Below, piece after piece: positions 44,304-53,696 of a DNA stretch of 64,000 nucleotides. A model generated the notes under the pieces. The model saw only the letters and a list, made by a program, of their open reading frames with translations. It was not told the origin of the DNA and searched no databases. Position 1 is the first letter of the stretch, and the number at the start of each line of letters is the position of its first letter. The stretch is taken from contig NZ_HG964497.1 in assembly GCF_000613125.1 (NCBI RefSeq), positions 1,036,679-1,100,678 on the forward strand, given 5' to 3'. The translations under genes were made by a program, and so were the position numbers. Origin of the DNA: Bacillus sp. EB01 (GTDB lineage: Bacteria > Bacillota > Bacilli > Bacillales > Cytobacillaceae).

Positions 44304-44340
44304 CGGCATTGATCCAAAAAGGATTAATGCCGTTTTTGTT
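44304..44340 (+). terminator. terminator, repeated type
   Basis: CGGCATTGATCC and GGATTAATGCCG form a stem with one wobble around AAAAA, followed by TTTTTG. It is preceded by GAACTAACAG, as in the other copies. Confidence 0.85.
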
Positions 44341-44428
44341 TAACGGGGCAGGTTAAAGAAGGATTCCCTGTCTGAAGGTTGAATATTAAAAAGGTACTAA
44401 TTATTTTGGTAGTAATTTGGGAGATTAT

Positions 44429-45202
44429 ATGAGTTATAAAATTGTGTTTTTCGATGTGGATGGGACTATTACAAATCACAAGGATGGTAGCATTCCTTTC
44501 TCTACAATTGAAGCTATAAAAACTTTAAAACGTAAAGGGTTAAAGGTTGTGGCTGCAACAGGACGGCCGCTCTCAATGTGTAAGGAACTGCAAGAGTTAG
44601 GAATTGAAACATTTATTACAGCGAATGGCGGTTACGTGAAACATCTTCAAGAGGTTATTCATAAAGTACCGATGGATAAAACGATAATTCAAGAAGTTGT
44701 AGAATATGCAAAATTAGAGAATAACGGTTTGTCATTTTATACAGAAGGTTTTAGTATGAATGGCGTAACAGAGGCAGAGATTTTAACGGCCTTAAAAGAA
44801 ACGTTGTCTCTAAATGAGTATCCCGAGACTTATCCTTTTATCCATAACGAAGACGTATTCTTATTGTGTTTGTTTGCAAATGATGAAACAGTTGAAAAGT
44901 ATAAACAAAAGTTTCCGCACCTAGCATTTAAAAGATGGCATAGTTATGTGTTGAATGTTTTGCAGGAGGATGTTTCAAAGTCTTTAGCTATTATGAAAAC
45001 TTTAGATTTCTTTGGTTTCGATAAGTCGGAAGCAATCGCTTTTGGTGACGGTGAAAATGATATTGATATGTTGGAATTAGTAGGGTTAGGTATAGCAATG
45101 GGGAATGGAAATGAAAAATTGAAAAATGTTGCAGATTTTGTTACCAAACCATCAAGTGAAGATGGGATCGAATACGCATTAAAACAGTATGGAATTATTT
45201 AA
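44429..45202 (+). CDS. HAD superfamily Cof-type phosphatase
   Basis: 257 residues. Motif I is FFDVDGTIT at 7-15, motif II is AATGRP, motif III K is in EDVSKSLAI and motif IV is FGDGENDIDML. The C2 cap between motifs II and III marks the Cof/YbjI group that hydrolyses sugar phosphates or flavin nucleotides. ATG 44429 after GGGAG is preferred to TTG 44417. Confidence 0.9.
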   Translation: MSYKIVFFDVDGTITNHKDGSIPFSTIEAIKTLKRKGLKVVAATGRPLSMCKELQELGIETFITANGGYVKHLQEVIHKVPMDKTIIQEVVEYAKLENNGLSFYTEGFSMNGVTEAEILTALKETLSLNEYPETYPFIHNEDVFLLCLFANDETVEKYKQKFPHLAFKRWHSYVLNVLQEDVSKSLAIMKTLDFFGFDKSEAIAFGDGENDIDMLELVGLGIAMGNGNEKLKNVADFVTKPSSEDGIEYALKQYGII

Positions 45203-45359
45203 ATTAATTTAGTTGGTTTTAAACACTTCTAAATTTGAATACGCTGCTTTTCATATTGAACAAACGGGAGTTTAGTCGAACAAAGATTCCAAAGATAGGA
45301 AGGCGAATATTAGTATCAAGGTTACTACAGTTTAGGGAAAAAATTAAGGAGAGAAACTA

Positions 45360-46112
45360 ATGAATTTAGGTACTCCGATAGCAATAGGAAATACAGCAAA
45401 AATTTATCTTTATAATAACAGGATTTACAAAGTATTTAATGACTACTTGCCCGATACAGTATCTTTCATTGAATCCAAAAAGCATAAATATGCTTATTCA
45501 TGTGGGCTTTCTGTACCCAAAATAATAGATGTTACTAAAATAGATGGTAAACAAACAATTATCATGGAATTTATCAAGGGTAGAACAATAGGTGATATTC
45601 TTTCTGAAAACATGGACCAAGCAGAATACTACTTGAATATTTCCGTTGATATTCAACAAAAAATACATGATGTTGAGGCTAAGGCTGATTCTATTGAACA
45701 CATGACTGAAAAACTAAGCCGTCAAATTGATTCAGCTACTAGTTTGGATAATCGATATAAGTCGGCTTTAATACAAAAATTGAATAGGATGACATTTAAG
45801 AGTAAGTTGTGTCATGGAGACTTCCATTTGTTTAATTTGATCTTGTCGGATAACAACGTAACCATACTTGATTGGGTGGATGCCAGTGCGGGGGATTTTC
45901 GTGCTGATGTTTATCGTACATATCTTTTATATTCCCAGTTTTCAAATGAGTTAGCTGAGATGTATCTGGGTCTTTATTGTGGAAAAAGTGGTTTGGTAAA
46001 AGATGAAGTGTTGCAATGGGCACCAATTATTGCGGCGGCAAGGCTGTCGGAAATTGTACCGTCTGAGAACCCAGAACGACTTTTAGACATAATAAATCAA
46101 TACTGTCCTTAA
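45360..46112 (+). CDS. aminoglycoside phosphotransferase-like kinase
   Basis: 250 residues of the APH/choline kinase fold. CHGDFHLFNLIL is the catalytic loop (HGDxHxxN) and TILDWVDASAGD gives the magnesium-binding Asp. The N-lobe starts IAIGNTAKIYLY. AAGGAG upstream. Resistance cannot be concluded; many such kinases act on metabolites. Confidence 0.88.
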   Translation: MNLGTPIAIGNTAKIYLYNNRIYKVFNDYLPDTVSFIESKKHKYAYSCGLSVPKIIDVTKIDGKQTIIMEFIKGRTIGDILSENMDQAEYYLNISVDIQQKIHDVEAKADSIEHMTEKLSRQIDSATSLDNRYKSALIQKLNRMTFKSKLCHGDFHLFNLILSDNNVTILDWVDASAGDFRADVYRTYLLYSQFSNELAEMYLGLYCGKSGLVKDEVLQWAPIIAAARLSEIVPSENPERLLDIINQYCP

Positions 46113-46258
46113 TAAATGATTTGACTAACGGGTGCTAGCACTCCGATGTGCTGCCGAACATGGCGACTTTTACTTATTAAACTAACGGGGCAGAAGGTAT
46201 TGCTTACCTTAAATGGAATATTACTATCATAGTTTTTATGTGAGAGGACGAATACGAT

Positions 46259-46582
46259 ATGTTTATTTCAGTTACTAGGCTGCATTTAAAAGGAAAGCGA
46301 AAGTTACCTAGCTTTTTTTTCATACAATTAAATCAATTAATCAGTCAAAAAAAGCAGAAGGATTAAAATTTTCTTCTTTTAACAAAGAAGGATGGCGATA
46401 CATACTGGACTCTGACAGTATGGGAAAGCACGGAACATATGAAAGTCTATCGAAATAAAGGTGATCATTTAAAAGCAATGAAAGTATCACGAAATATCGC
46501 AGATAAATTAGAATTAATTAATTGGGAAGCAGAAACTATTCCAACTTGGAAAGAGTGTAAAGACCGGTTACATCAGAAATAG
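46259..46582 (+). pseudogene. frameshifted DUF3291/monooxygenase-like gene
   Basis: ATG 46259 opens MFISVTRLHLKGKRKLPSFF. At the T-run near 46312-46320 the frame must shift to continue as SINQSKKAEGLKFSSFNKE, and near 46390 shift again to read DTYWTLTVWESTEHMKVY, then run to TAG 46582. The pieces join into one typical Dabb/DUF3291-like protein of about 105 residues. Two frameshifts indicate a decayed gene. Confidence 0.7.
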
Positions 46583-46675
46583 ATTTGAGTGAGAGTCAAT
46601 TTTATTCATCTGTTAAAATAACAAAAATAACTTTATATAGAAGTTTAATCCCAAGTCAGTTTAGGGAGGATTATT

Positions 46676-47074
46676 ATGTTTTTTGAAATGACTTATCAGG
46701 TTCGGGTTACAGATATGATAGAAGGACATAAGTGGTATCAAACATTTTTGCAAAAGGCACCTGATTTTATCCCGCACGATGGATTTGTGGAATGGGAAGT
46801 TGTGCCTGGATGTTGGTTACAGGTGGCGGAAGGAACACCTTCTTCAGGCAGTGGTCCTCTCCGCTTAGCCGTTAAGGATTTAGAAGCGGAAAAGTTAAGG
46901 TTAGTTCGTGAGTTAAAAGTTGAAGACTTTGAAGTTTTTTCTCGGGAGGAAGTTCCAGTAAAGTGGTGCACCTTTTCTGATCCCTGGGGAAATCGTATTG
47001 GTTTATTTGAGTACATAGACAAGAAGGAAGAAAGTAATCGGATTGATACAATTCTAGGTAAAGTAGAGATTTAA
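46676..47074 (+). CDS. VOC family (glyoxalase/bleomycin resistance-like) protein
   Basis: 132 residues with the beta-alpha-beta-beta-beta repeats of the VOC fold: FEMTYQVRVTDMIEGHKWYQ, WLQVAEGTPSSGSGPLRLAV and WCTFSDPWGNRIGLFEY. The usual last metal Glu is present in FEY. GGGAGG is upstream. Ligand unknown. Confidence 0.88.
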   Translation: MFFEMTYQVRVTDMIEGHKWYQTFLQKAPDFIPHDGFVEWEVVPGCWLQVAEGTPSSGSGPLRLAVKDLEAEKLRLVRELKVEDFEVFSREEVPVKWCTFSDPWGNRIGLFEYIDKKEESNRIDTILGKVEI

Positions 47075-47095
47075 TCCGAACGGGTGAATGCTAAC

Positions 47096-47130
47096 AGAGG
47101 CAGGTGAAGAATTTAATTTTACCTGTCTTT
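47096..47130 (+). terminator. terminator of the VOC gene
   Basis: AGGCAGGT and ACCTGTCT pair around an A/T-rich loop, followed by TTAATTTTG. Confidence 0.65.
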
Positions 47131-47275
47131 AATTTTGCACTAGCTGGCGCAAAAACCTAGCTGTGGTGAAGACAGCTTCTTTTATTGTCCAAACCGCTGC
47201 AGGATACTGGAAGAAAGGGGCGAACTAAACTTATAAGAATGTGTAATTTTAATTAGACTAAAGAGGATTGAAAAG

Positions 47276-48154
47276 ATGGAAAAGATAGATGAGATTATCG
47301 ATTTACTTATTACTAACGGCTTGTTATTGAATGATGACCTAGAATTAAAGGAAATAAAAAAGGGGACTACCAGTGGTGTTTTATATACCCTCCTAATCAG
47401 GAAAATACCTGCTTATGTAATAAAAGTAGATAGTCCTAAGATTATAAAGCCGACTCAAGACTTCCTACTGGCTTATCAAGATGTAACGTTGCTGCCCGAT
47501 GTTCTTTATACAGACGAAAAACAAGAGTTTATTGTTTACTCTTACATTTCAGGAGAGACCCATTTTAATCGAGGGCAAAAATTAGAATGGATGACAATTT
47601 TTATACGAGAGCTGTTCAATAAATACAAAAGCGCGGTCTCGGACATTTCCTGGGGTAGAGTGAACGGAATTCAAAGAAATACCTGGGTGGATTTTAATCA
47701 GGCGAGCTTGGGGTTTGCCCAAGAAAACATTGCCGATTTATTGCCAAGCGAGGACCACAAAAGGATTGAGAGATTGGTAACTAAATTAAATTCTTACCAT
47801 CTCCAAGAGAAGAAGTATTATCTGCACGGAGATACTGGTGTTCATAACTTCGTATTTAAAGATAACCAATTAAAGGGTGTTATTGACCCCTCGCCATTAA
47901 TAGGTCCCAAAATATACGATTTCACCTATGCGTTTTGTTCTTCCCCAGATAGTCTTGATTTGCACACACTTTTTTCATTGTTTTCATCATGGAACAGTGA
48001 TGCTTCTTTTACTAAGGAGCGGCTTTTGGATGAAGTTCTTTTTCAGTTATATACACGTATTGGAGTATGTATTAAAGTTCATCCGCACGATTTAAGTGGT
48101 TATATGGAAGCTTGGAAACAATGGCGAGGTTATCTTCCTGCATTATCAAACTAA
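47276..48154 (+). CDS. aminoglycoside phosphotransferase-like kinase
   Basis: 292 residues. YYLHGDTGVHNFVF is the catalytic loop and LKGVIDPSPLIGPKIYD carries the metal Asp. The N-lobe has AYVIKVDSP with the probable ATP lysine. It differs strongly from the kinase at 45360. AGAGGATTG precedes the start. Substrate unknown. Confidence 0.85.
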   Translation: MEKIDEIIDLLITNGLLLNDDLELKEIKKGTTSGVLYTLLIRKIPAYVIKVDSPKIIKPTQDFLLAYQDVTLLPDVLYTDEKQEFIVYSYISGETHFNRGQKLEWMTIFIRELFNKYKSAVSDISWGRVNGIQRNTWVDFNQASLGFAQENIADLLPSEDHKRIERLVTKLNSYHLQEKKYYLHGDTGVHNFVFKDNQLKGVIDPSPLIGPKIYDFTYAFCSSPDSLDLHTLFSLFSSWNSDASFTKERLLDEVLFQLYTRIGVCIKVHPHDLSGYMEAWKQWRGYLPALSN

Positions 48155-48214
48155 CAATGCTTTGTTTTTGGGGAGGTTTGTTGATAAGGAGTATAAATTA
48201 ATTAGGGGGATTTT

Positions 48215-48382
48215 ATGGTTGCTACCTTTAAAAGTTATTTTGTTATTTTTTTTATTATTGCAAGGCTTGTTAGTTTAGCTAGTAAAATTAGCTGGATGCC
48301 AATTATAAAAACTTCATCAAAACACGATGCAATAACAGCAGCAATATTTTCGTTGATCGTAGTTGTATTAACTTTTGATTAG
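48215..48382 (+). CDS. small membrane protein
   Basis: 55 residues with two hydrophobic stretches (YFVIFFIIARLVSLAS and AAIFSLIVVVLTF). ATG 48215 is preceded by AGGGGG. No family is recognised; too short to be sure. Confidence 0.5.
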   Translation: MVATFKSYFVIFFIIARLVSLASKISWMPIIKTSSKHDAITAAIFSLIVVVLTFD

Positions 48383-48458
48383 TAAAAGATAGGTCGAATT
48401 TTTTTCCTATACTCGACCATATAGTGGCCTAGAGTTTTATAAAAAAAGGGAGGGTCCT

Positions 48459-48917
48459 ATGGAGTTTAAGGAAGTTATAAAGAGTTCATTTGTAATAGTA
48501 GGTTACAGTGCGGCGGGAAAGTGGGATGGTGATATTGTCTATCCGATTCCGCAATTATGGGATATGGCTAAAAACTTTATTAATGACAATATCAATGAAA
48601 TAGTTGGGGTGTGCCTGCCTCCAAGAAGTGATCATTACTTTTATACATGTGGAATTGAAATTGAATCTGTTGATTTCTTCAAAATAGAGAAGGGGATGAC
48701 AGTTCATACCTTTCCCGAACAAAAATATGTTGTATTTAAACATATGGGTCCCTCCAAAAAAATTCCAAACACCTATTGGGAGTTGTGGAAGGTTTTCGAT
48801 GAGGAAGGATATAAAATAAAAGAGGGCATGCCTGAAATTGAAATTGTGAAAACCAATATGATTGGAAAAGAAGAAAGCGAAGAATATGAGATGGAAATAT
48901 GGGTTCCGGTTCAATGA
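48459..48917 (+). CDS. GyrI-like small-molecule-binding domain protein
   Basis: 152 residues of the GyrI/AraC effector-binding (SOUL-like) fold without a DNA-binding domain. VIVGYSAAGKWDGD, YTCGIEIES, KYVVFKHMGPSKKIPNTYWELW and EMEIWVPV match the fold's usual landmarks. Such stand-alone proteins bind hydrophobic or cationic compounds. AAGGGAGGG is the ribosome site. Confidence 0.85.
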   Translation: MEFKEVIKSSFVIVGYSAAGKWDGDIVYPIPQLWDMAKNFINDNINEIVGVCLPPRSDHYFYTCGIEIESVDFFKIEKGMTVHTFPEQKYVVFKHMGPSKKIPNTYWELWKVFDEEGYKIKEGMPEIEIVKTNMIGKEESEEYEMEIWVPVQ

Positions 48918-49054
48918 AACAAATCGGAATTTAGATTAATCTCTTGATCTCTAAAAAACTTTCAATTTAAAGAATTGGAGTACGCCAATCTCCTGAAATT
49001 GTTACTGAAACAGTGGCGGCAAGGCCAGTAGCTAAACAGCTAGGAGGAAATAAA

Positions 49055-49261
49055 GTGGATCCTATGGACATGTCGTTTCCTGAATTATACTACCATCTTG
49101 CGGTAGCTCCCTTGTATATTATAAAACTAATATTCTGTATTGGCTTTTTAATCTATTCCCGCAAAGACAAAGGATGCTTATTTTTAATCCCCAAAATTTA
49201 CTGTGTAGTATTTATTCTCAATTATTTCATTGCGCTATATTTTCGCTTTTTTTATTACTAG
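49055..49261 (+). CDS. small membrane protein
   Basis: 68 residues with two hydrophobic segments (LYIIKLIFCIGFLIY and IYCVVFILNYFIALYF). GTG 49055 is seven bases after AGGAGG. No family is recognised. Confidence 0.55.
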   Translation: MDPMDMSFPELYYHLAVAPLYIIKLIFCIGFLIYSRKDKGCLFLIPKIYCVVFILNYFIALYFRFFYY

Positions 49262-49313
49262 TATTTTCTTATCGAAGGTGTTAAGTGTAAATGCAAACAA
49301 GGCGAACTTGCTA

Positions 49314-49675
49314 ATGTTTGAGACTATTAGTTGGCGGTTTTACATAAATGCAACCAGTAAAGAAAAAGCTCAGATTGTCATAAAAAGAATTGAAAAAATC
49401 ACTGGCAAAAAGTCGGTTCAGTAGAGCGATATTGGAAAGATGACACACTCTTTGAGATGATTTGTGAGTCTTCGTTTCAAGTGTGTGAGCCAGAGAAAGC
49501 AATATTTGAAGCTCTTGTTTTGGTTAATCAATTAGGCCACGATATAGAAGTTGTCGGTCCTCTTTTATATGAAAACGGCCAAGTGCAATTTTCGGGCTAT
49601 GTTTCAAGAACTTCTGTCCCTGGGTTAAAGTGGTTTCATTTCTATTTAGATAATACTAGATATATTGAAAAATAA
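49314..49675 (+). pseudogene. frameshifted small hypothetical gene
   Basis: ATG 49314 reads MFETISWRFYINATSKEKAQ to a stop at 49424. The next frame, entered near 49418-49425, continues VERYWKDDTLFEMICESSFQ to TAA 49675. Joined, they give one protein of about 120 residues; the second half has no start of its own. One single-base frameshift, natural or from sequencing, explains it. No family is recognised. Confidence 0.6.
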
Positions 49676-49771
49676 ACGAGTGGGATATCCGTAATATTAG
49701 TAAATGTCCTACTTGTTATAAATCTTTCTATCTAGTTGTAGGGTTTATAAATGTGGCAGTATTGTGAATAA

Positions 49772-49872
49772 GGGCGATATAATTTTAGTTAAGTCCGATA
49801 TAATTTTAGTTATGGGCGATAAATTTGCAGATAAGGGCGATAAATTTTTTGTTCAGGGCTATAAATGTAGCG
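49772..49872 (+). repeat. tandem repeat array, five units of exactly 21 bp
   Basis: GGGCGATATAA, GTCCGATATAA, GGGCGATAAAT, GGGCGATAAAT and GGGCTATAAAT begin at 49772, 49793, 49814, 49835 and 49856. A degenerate GGGTTTATAAAT at 49741 may be an outlying unit. Confidence 0.92.
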
Positions 49873-49952
49873 TTCACCTGCCGCGAGCGTGGAACAACTC
49901 ATCGTGAAACAAGAAAAATCGGGGAGTGACAGGCACCTAAAGGTGTGAAGAG

Positions 49953-50324
49953 ATGGAAACTATCTTAAATCAGCTAGCTGAAATAAAAAATGAATTAGGC
50001 AATCCCTTTCCATATAGCGATATTTATAAAATACTAGAAGATTTTGAAAAGGAATTTTTGGCTTTATCTGACGACGAGGACTTTCTAATTGGTGATTTTA
50101 ATAGTTATTTAATGAATATAGCTGGAACTCTAAGTTATGTTTTAGGAGGTAAAATAAATAAAATCCCACAAGGTCAAATTGAGATGCTGAGGGAGTCTTT
50201 TTTTGATTTCTATAATCAATACAAGTTTTTGGAGAATAAAATTGAAGACTATAACGAGTTTTTTCAGGAATATAAAATCTTTGATCAGGCAAGAAAGTTG
50301 TTAATAACCCTGTTTTCACAATAA
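49953..50324 (+). CDS. hypothetical cytosolic protein
   Basis: 123 residues, acidic and helical (YSDIYKILEDFEKEFLAL, ESFFDFYNQYKFLENK). AAAGGTGTG upstream. It precedes the PPOX gene by 14 bp, so both may share a transcript. No family is recognised. Confidence 0.6.
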   Translation: METILNQLAEIKNELGNPFPYSDIYKILEDFEKEFLALSDDEDFLIGDFNSYLMNIAGTLSYVLGGKINKIPQGQIEMLRESFFDFYNQYKFLENKIEDYNEFFQEYKIFDQARKLLITLFSQ

Positions 50325-50338
50325 GTGGAGGTCTACAC

Positions 50339-50965
50339 TTGAGCTTTAAAAATACGATTAAAACAGAAGACGAATTACGAGCACTTATTGGTTTTCCGAG
50401 TGAATTGGTAAATAACAAAGCCATTACATATCTTGATAAAAATTGTGTGGAGTTTATATTGAAATCACCCTTTTTGGTTATATCAACTTCGGATGAATTC
50501 GGTTATTGCGATGTTTCTCCAAGAGGTGATCAGGCTGGATTTGTACATATTTTAAGCGAGAATCAGTTAGTGATACCCGAAAGACCGGGAAATAAAAGAA
50601 TCGATTCAATGCGGAATATCTTATCCAACCCAAGAATCGGCCTTCTCTTTTTTATTCCCGGGCTGGGTGAAACATTGAGAGTGAATGGTAAAGCCACTTT
50701 GGTAACAGATGATGATCTACTTCAGAAGATCGCATTCAATGGAAAAAAACCACTTTTGGGTATTGGTGTCGAGGTAGAAGAGTGCTTTATTCATTGTGCA
50801 AAAGCCTTTAAACGATCGGGGTTATGGGAATGGGATTCCTGGCTAGATAAAGCAGTGTTGCCATCGGCTGCCAAAGCAATATTTGAGCACGCTAAACTCC
50901 CTAATATAAGTGTAGAATCCATTCAGGAAAGGCTTCAAGAGGGTTATTCAAAGAGGCTTTATTAA
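50339..50965 (+). CDS. pyridoxamine 5'-phosphate oxidase-family flavoprotein (MSMEG_1061-like)
   Basis: 208 residues of the split beta-barrel flavin-binding fold. PFLVISTSDEFGYCDVSPRG and the DSMRNILSNPRIGLLFFIPG plus LRVNGKATLV segments are typical of the MSMEG_1061 group. TTG 50339 follows GTGGAGG. It probably binds FMN or F420; substrate unknown. Confidence 0.85.
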   Translation: MSFKNTIKTEDELRALIGFPSELVNNKAITYLDKNCVEFILKSPFLVISTSDEFGYCDVSPRGDQAGFVHILSENQLVIPERPGNKRIDSMRNILSNPRIGLLFFIPGLGETLRVNGKATLVTDDDLLQKIAFNGKKPLLGIGVEVEECFIHCAKAFKRSGLWEWDSWLDKAVLPSAAKAIFEHAKLPNISVESIQERLQEGYSKRLY

Positions 50966-50974
50966 GAATAATGA

Positions 50975-51012
50975 AAAACCCCTCCCTGTGAAGTGAATGG
51001 GAGGGGCTTTCT
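50975..51012. terminator. terminator between convergent genes
   Basis: CCCCTCCC and GGGAGGGG pair around an 12-base loop, with AAAA on one side and CTTTC on the other. It can serve both directions. Confidence 0.8.
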
Positions 51013-51022
51013 AATTGCCTGA

Positions 51023-51211
51023 TTAATTTAAGGATTTTTCAAAGATAATTTCAAAAAAAGAAGAATAACCGTTTCCTGAAGTAACCGGCGCAAATAATTG
51101 AACGAATCTCCACCCATCTTTTGCATGGCTGGCAATAATCTCATGATAATTCTCTTTCGGTGCATTGTTCCATCTACTTAGTTTAACTTGAACGAATTTA
51201 TATTCGTACAC
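51023..51211 (-). CDS. DUF4177 family protein
   Basis: 62 residues. MYEYKFVQVKL, the middle helix YHEIIASHAKDGWRFVQLF and a C-terminal strand FFEIIFEK match DUF4177. GTG start with GGGAGG upstream. Function unknown. Confidence 0.85.
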   Translation of the reverse strand: MYEYKFVQVKLSRWNNAPKENYHEIIASHAKDGWRFVQLFAPVTSGNGYSSFFEIIFEKSLN

Positions 51212-51257
51212 TATTCAAGCCTCCCTTCAAACTTACGAACGATCTGTCTCTACTTTC

Positions 51258-52547
51258 TTAAGTAAGCACGTATTGAATAACAAAATTGCTAAAAAACAGA
51301 ATGGCAATACAATAAAGCACTGGGTGAACTTCCCTTCCTTTTCCCAACAAAAGCTTCAACAATGGGTATAGGACAAAGCCGATTGCCATACCGTCTGCAA
51401 TACTATAAGTTAAAGGAATCAGCACAATAATTAAAAGTGCCGGAAAGCTCTCTGATAAGTCTTCCATTGAAATATGAACAATGTTTTGCAGCATAATAAC
51501 ACCTATTAAAATCAGAATCGGCGAAACTGCACTTGATGGAACAATTTTAATAATTGGGATGAACAAAACCGAGACAAGAAACAATAGTCCGGTCACTATG
51601 GAAGTTAACCCTGTTCTTCCACCGGCTGTTATACCAGCTGCCGATTCTACTGATGCAACAGTGGGACTTGTACCAAATATTCCGGAAGCTAGAACCGAAA
51701 TGCCTGTCGCCTGTAGTGATTTCTTACTTCCCTGAGATCTGTTTAGCATCTTGGTGTGTCCATGGATTAAACCAATATTTTCAAACACAACCACCATGGC
51801 AAGAGATAGTGAAGTTAGCCAAAAGACTATATTCCCTGCTTGTGCCCAAGATAGTTGTCCAAACACGCCAAAATATGCTTCAAACGATGGCGTTGTAAGG
51901 GAAATGCCTTCGAGGTTGGATTGTCCCATCCAAATTGATAACACCGATGTAATTAAAATACTTAAAAGAAGGTTTCCAGGTACATTTTTGATGAATAATA
52001 GTACCGTGATGATCAAACCAATAATTGTAGAAATTGCTGTGGGACTGCTTAAATCTCCAATTGCCAGCAGGGTGTGCTCGGAACTCGTGATAATACCAGC
52101 ATTGTCAAACCCAATTAATATCAATAAGACTCCGATTCCAATGTTTATGGCTTCCTTTAAGGAATTAGGAATTGAGGTTGTTATCACTTTTGCTATCGGT
52201 GTAAAGGCAATGACCACGAAAATCAACCCTGTCACGAAAACCATCGCCAATGCTTCCTGCCAAGTAAATCCCCCTGATTGAACGATTGTATAAGTAAACA
52301 TCGCATTGAGCCCCATACCAGGAATCAGAAGAATAGGAGTGTTACTCCAAAACCCAATAAGTAAACACCCGAAGAAACTAGTTAATATTGTCGCAATGAT
52401 TCCTGCCTCCAGCGGAATACCCGCTTCAGCCAAAATCGTAGCATTGACAATAATAATGTAGACAACGGTTATATACGAAATAAAACCAGCAGAAAATTCT
52501 TTTGAAAGTGTCGTGCCATGTTGCTGAAATTTAAATAGACGTTCCAT
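51258..52547 (-). CDS. NCS2 purine permease, AzgA/PbuG type
   Basis: 429 residues with 12-14 transmembrane segments. TTLSKEFSAGFISYITVVYIIIVN-type start, IPGMGLNAMFTYTIV and SVESAAGITAGGRTGLTSIV are hallmarks of the AzgA subgroup that imports adenine, guanine or hypoxanthine with protons. It is divergent from a LysR regulator, which probably controls it; no purine riboswitch fold is obvious in the short leader. Confidence 0.87.
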   Translation of the reverse strand: MERLFKFQQHGTTLSKEFSAGFISYITVVYIIIVNATILAEAGIPLEAGIIATILTSFFGCLLIGFWSNTPILLIPGMGLNAMFTYTIVQSGGFTWQEALAMVFVTGLIFVVIAFTPIAKVITTSIPNSLKEAINIGIGVLLILIGFDNAGIITSSEHTLLAIGDLSSPTAISTIIGLIITVLLFIKNVPGNLLLSILITSVLSIWMGQSNLEGISLTTPSFEAYFGVFGQLSWAQAGNIVFWLTSLSLAMVVVFENIGLIHGHTKMLNRSQGSKKSLQATGISVLASGIFGTSPTVASVESAAGITAGGRTGLTSIVTGLLFLVSVLFIPIIKIVPSSAVSPILILIGVIMLQNIVHISMEDLSESFPALLIIVLIPLTYSIADGMAIGFVLYPLLKLLLGKGREVHPVLYCIAILFFSNFVIQYVLT

Positions 52548-52603
52548 GTTTGTCTCCTTTAATTGTTTTCCGTTCGTAATCGTAACATGGACATCTCTAT
52601 ATG

Positions 52604-52639
52604 AAAAATATATAATTTATATAAAAACTATATATTTTT
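52604..52639. promoter_or_regulatory. palindrome between permease and lysR
   Basis: AAAAATATATA and TATATATTTTT are perfect inverted arms with a 14-bp spacer that itself holds AATTTATAT. It lies 20 bp before the lysR start and is a plausible LysR binding site. Confidence 0.55.
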
Positions 52640-52658
52640 TAAATAGTGGAGGAAGACG

Positions 52659-53537
52659 ATGGATATTAAGCAATTACGATATTTCATAGCGATAGCTGAA
52701 GAAAGGAACATAACAGCCGCTGCAAATCGACTTCATATGTCTCAGCCGCCTCTAAGCATAGTGTTGAAGCAATTAGAGGATGAACTGGGTGTGAAATTGA
52801 TTGAGAGAAATGGAAAGAGTATGGAGTTAACCGATAAGGGACATATACTCTATCAACGGGCTAGGCAAGTAGTGAATAGTTTTGAAGAAATTAAAAATGA
52901 AATAGAGGATACAGAAGAGGGGAAAAAGGGCGCGCTAAACATAGGAATTAATACATTATCGGTTTCAGGATTTCCGGAAATGCTTCAATCCTTTCACCAA
53001 AATTATCCCCTTGTGTCATTAAAAATTGTTCAAAATGATTCAATTTATTTAGCTGAAATGGTTAAAAAGCGGGCGATTGAAATCGCATTTGTACGTCTTC
53101 CACTGGAACATCAAGATTTGACATATCATCCTCTTATTAATGAGCCTTTCATTTTCGTGAGCAAAATGGAGGTAGACACTATATCCTTGGAAGAAGTTTC
53201 ACGCATGCCTCTTATTATTCCTAGCACAGAAGGCTTGGGGATATACAACACTATTCTTGAAGCATTTACTAGTCAAAAGCTTCAACTGACAAAGATTGCT
53301 GAATGCTCTGATATGCATGTATTGATGGAATTGGTTAGCGCTGGAATGGGGGTAACGATTGTACCAAAATCTGTTTTTGATGTGTATGGGGCAAAAACAC
53401 TTTACGGGGCGCCAATCACCAATGGCAATATGAACTCTTCTTTAGGAGTCATTTGGCTTGAACATCATTTTGTCTCTAAGCCTGCCAAAAATTTTGTAAA
53501 ACTGGTAGGGGAATATTACAGACATTCACCACAATAA
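52659..53537 (+). CDS. LysR family transcriptional regulator
   Basis: 292 residues. The winged HTH is at 1-60 (IKQLRYFIAIAEERNITAAA, LHMSQPPLSIVLKQLE), followed by the type 2 periplasmic-binding-like effector domain. GGAGG precedes the ATG. Divergence from the purine permease suggests that gene as the target. Confidence 0.9.
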   Translation: MDIKQLRYFIAIAEERNITAAANRLHMSQPPLSIVLKQLEDELGVKLIERNGKSMELTDKGHILYQRARQVVNSFEEIKNEIEDTEEGKKGALNIGINTLSVSGFPEMLQSFHQNYPLVSLKIVQNDSIYLAEMVKKRAIEIAFVRLPLEHQDLTYHPLINEPFIFVSKMEVDTISLEEVSRMPLIIPSTEGLGIYNTILEAFTSQKLQLTKIAECSDMHVLMELVSAGMGVTIVPKSVFDVYGAKTLYGAPITNGNMNSSLGVIWLEHHFVSKPAKNFVKLVGEYYRHSPQ

Positions 53538-53696
53538 GTAATGAAGAATGGTAACAACAAAAAAGTTTATGTAAATTTGTTCCAAAGACGAAGAATCATT
53601 TATAATACAGATATAACCAATTTTCTGGAGTTCTAGATAAGATATGGACAAATTATATGTGTTTTTTTGCGGCAAAAAATTGGTCGGGGGAGAGCT

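Noticed and set aside
45360..48154. Antibiotic resistance genes (two APH-like kinases)
   Set aside because: Only the general kinase fold is visible; no feature points to a drug substrate.
51212..52658. Purine riboswitch in front of the permease
   Set aside because: The leader is about 110 bp, A/T-rich and shared with lysR; I see no three-way junction with the conserved loops.
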